Part shown: positions 62,544 through 64,000 of the stretch, one piece after another
How the letters are laid out: every line of letters begins with the position of its first letter
Position numbering within the stretch: the first letter of the stretch is position 1
Assembly: GCF_000381905.1 (NCBI RefSeq)
Contig: NZ_KB907257.1
Span: 1 to 64,000 of the forward strand
DNA length: 64,000 bases
DNA from: Paenibacillus fonticola DSM 21315
Lineage (GTDB): Bacteria; Bacillota; Bacilli; Paenibacillales; Paenibacillaceae
Direction of reading: 5' to 3'
Program-made: the position numbers and the translations under genes
Notes under the pieces: generated by a model
Seen by the model: only the letters and a program-made list of their open reading frames with translations
Databases searched by the model: none
What the model was told of the DNA's origin: nothing

Positions 62544-63322
62544 GATGTTCTCCCCGCTATTGTGACTTTAACGCCTTCTGCTTCCATCTCGCCGACCACT
62601 TGCTCTGATACCGCGTCATCGACGATGCAGTGGTGAATTTCCGACAAATCTGCGACCTTGGCAAATGAAATTTGCCCGAATTTACTATGGTCAGCTACTA
62701 AAATTATTTGCTTGGCCGCATGGATCATGCAGCGCTTTGTTTCCGCTTCGGTCAAATTCGGCGTGGTCAGACCGGCATCGGTATCCACACCATTAGTCGC
62801 CAGAAACAATTTATTCACGCGAATGGCTTCAATGGAACGATTCGCTAGCGGACCGACCATCGCCTGAGTTTCATGGCGTAGCGTACCTCCGGTAAGCAGA
62901 ATCTGGATATGCTTCGCCGGCCTTAGCACCTCTGCGACCATATTGGAGTTCGTGACTACGGTAAGCTCCTGGAAGTCTTTCAGATGCTGCGCCAAATAAT
63001 ACGTCGTCGTGCCTGAATCGAGAAAGATCGTATCCCCTTCCTCGATGAAAGCTGCTGCGCTGCGGGCGATTTCTTCCTTCTGTGACCGATAACGGTCCTC
63101 CTTCTCCACAAAGGTTGGTTCTGTGTTATCCTGCTCTACAGCAACCGCGCCGCCATGAGTTCTGCGCAGCTGTTTCGCTTCCTCCAAGTCTCTTAAATCT
63201 CGGCGAACGGTGGATTCTGACACTTTAAACTGCTCTGCTAATTCAGGAACCAGCGCCCGGCCCTGTCTTTGTACGTATTGTGCGATTTCTCGTTTGCGTT
63301 CTTCTTCAAAAAGGGTTGTCAT
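62540..63322 (-). CDS. fruR: DeoR-family fructose operon regulator
   Basis: A 260-residue DeoR-type regulator. The helix-turn-helix reads EERKREIAQYVQRQ and VSESTVRRDLRDLE; the effector domain has GDTIFLDSGTTTYYLA and ILLTGGTLRHETQAMVGP. Such repressors respond to fructose-1-P. ATG 63322 with GAGG eight bases upstream is chosen over the longer frame to 63394. It is the first gene of the operon and so autoregulated. Confidence 0.92.
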   Translation of the reverse strand: MTTLFEEERKREIAQYVQRQGRALVPELAEQFKVSESTVRRDLRDLEEAKQLRRTHGGAVAVEQDNTEPTFVEKEDRYRSQKEEIARSAAAFIEEGDTIFLDSGTTTYYLAQHLKDFQELTVVTNSNMVAEVLRPAKHIQILLTGGTLRHETQAMVGPLANRSIEAIRVNKLFLATNGVDTDAGLTTPNLTEAETKRCMIHAAKQIILVADHSKFGQISFAKVADLSEIHHCIVDDAVSEQVVGEMEAEGVKVTIAGRTS

Positions 63323-63536
63323 TGTTCTAACCTCATTTCTAGTACGGTTTCTATCTTTATAGTATATATCATAAATATAAGAGATTGCGCTCATATGTGA
63401 TTGTTTGTCGTTGTTTATGATTATATGTGATCATATTAATTTTGTAAAGCGTTTTCAGTTAAATTAATTACGCTCATTCGAGTATATATGGTCAAATATG
63501 AGTATTTGTTCTTTTTGAAATACTCTTTGTTACACA
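63323..63536 (-). promoter_or_regulatory. Control region of the fructose operon with cre-like site
   Basis: The minus strand has TGAAAACGCTTTAC at 63458-63445, close to the cre consensus. Between it and fruR, related T-rich words TGATTGTTTG, TGATTATATG and TGATCATAT recur at about 63398-63436, a possible FruR binding array. No further gene is visible. Confidence 0.6.
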
Positions 63537-63576
63537 AAAACCCCCTTGTCAGCCCATATAGAAGCTAACAAGGAGG
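63537..63576 (-). terminator. Terminator of the luciferase-like monooxygenase gene
   Basis: CCCTTGTCAGC and GCTAACAAGG form a stem; on the minus strand the hairpin is followed by GGGTTTTTGTG. It lies 67 bases past the stop at 63643. Confidence 0.78.
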
Positions 63577-63642
63577 CAAAGCTGAATTACTTAATTCCCG
63601 ATCTTATTATTGTTCCTTAGAGACTACCGTACCATAAACCGC

Positions 63643-64000
63643 TTATTTACTCGTTGCTTTCCGGACAACTGGAATTATTTCTGCAGCGATAAGCTCAATG
63701 CCTGAAGCAACTTTATGAAACGGCAAGCCGCCGATGTCAATCTGGGCAATGAAACGTTGATGTCCAAAAAGCTCGTATTGACGCAGGATTTTCTCAGCAA
63801 TCTGCTGTGGACTGCCCACAAACAGGGCCGTATCCGGACCTGTCATCTGTTCATAATCAGCCCGCGTCATTCTAAAGGCCATTCCTCGCTGACGGTTCAC
63901 ATACGACCAATAATTTGAGTAATAAGGATAGAATTCATCCTTGGCTTGCTGGGTAGTCTTCGAGACGTACCCGTGACCCGTCACGCCTAACTTAAGGGCT
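63643..64000 (-). CDS. Luciferase-like flavin-dependent monooxygenase, C-terminal part
   Basis: The last 118 codons of a bacterial-luciferase-family oxidoreductase; the frame stays open to the window edge, so the 5' part is missing. GHGYVSKTTQQAKDEFYPYY, TALFVGSPQQIAEKILRQY and HQRFIAQIDIGGLPFHKV match the C-terminal region of LLM-class enzymes. These use FMNH2, or F420 in other groups, to oxidise aliphatic or sulfur compounds; the substrate cannot be read from this part. Confidence 0.88.
   Translation of the reverse strand, partial: ALKLGVTGHGYVSKTTQQAKDEFYPYYSNYWSYVNRQRGMAFRMTRADYEQMTGPDTALFVGSPQQIAEKILRQYELFGHQRFIAQIDIGGLPFHKVASGIELIAAEIIPVVRKATSK

Overview
The window looks like chromosome of a Paenibacillus-type member of the Bacillales. 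Strong AGGAGG-type ribosome binding sites, a T-box in front of proS, Fur boxes, cre-like catabolite sites, a YeeI-type YebC protein, a small Gly-rich YjcZ-type protein and mtl, fru and nan sugar operons all fit. The genus is inferred from family content; no 16S or other marker is present.

Layout. 1-490: start of an IS110-family transposase and its upstream non-coding end. 600-4750: yebC, T-box-controlled proS, a cytochrome P450. 4980-7050: two Gfo/Idh/MocA oxidoreductases, the first broken by a frameshift. 7100-7910: decayed genes, including an RpiR regulator with an internal deletion. 7950-17400: a surface-glycan cluster of six glycosyltransferase genes (one fused to a methyltransferase, one a GT4-GT2 fusion), a DegT-type aminotransferase and a NeuD-type acyltransferase. 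17450-24410: iron-responsive genes (ABC exporter, FecB/C/D-like uptake genes, a second siderophore-binding lipoprotein), each block with a Fur-box-like site, plus an IS1182-like transposase remnant. 24470-25025: decayed MscS-type channel. 25130-29000: MetE-C-like protein, LysR regulator, diguanylate cyclase. 29270-36371: seven-gene operon related to E. coli allFGH/allK and yahDEFG: ankyrin protein, DUF2877, FdrA, DUF1116, NCS1 permease, carbamate kinase, nucleobase-type deaminase. 36900-40650: cheW-mcp behind a c-di-GMP-I riboswitch, an apparent invertible promoter segment and a tyrosine recombinase. 40900-48100: complete sialic acid (nan) operon with CUT1-type transporter. 48590-51250: AlkD-like protein, YjcZ-like protein, MgtE. 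51690-56880: mannitol operon. 57130-59560: MFS exporter and esterase. 59700-63320: fructose PTS operon. The window ends inside a luciferase-like monooxygenase.

Most notable. At 39189-39433 two inverted sites, each built as 11-bp arms around a 6-bp spacer, flank 189 bp holding a good promoter (TTGTGA, 17 bp, TATAAT). That promoter now points into a c-di-GMP-I riboswitch with its own terminator, then cheW and mcp. A tyrosine recombinase lies just beyond the other site. This reads as a phase-variable DNA switch stacked on a second-messenger riboswitch controlling chemotaxis-type signalling. Second is the carbamoyl-transfer catabolic operon at 29270-36371, whose substrate is unknown. Third is a Fur-controlled leader at 19218-19468 that could be a small RNA, an attenuator or a small peptide gene ahead of an ABC exporter.
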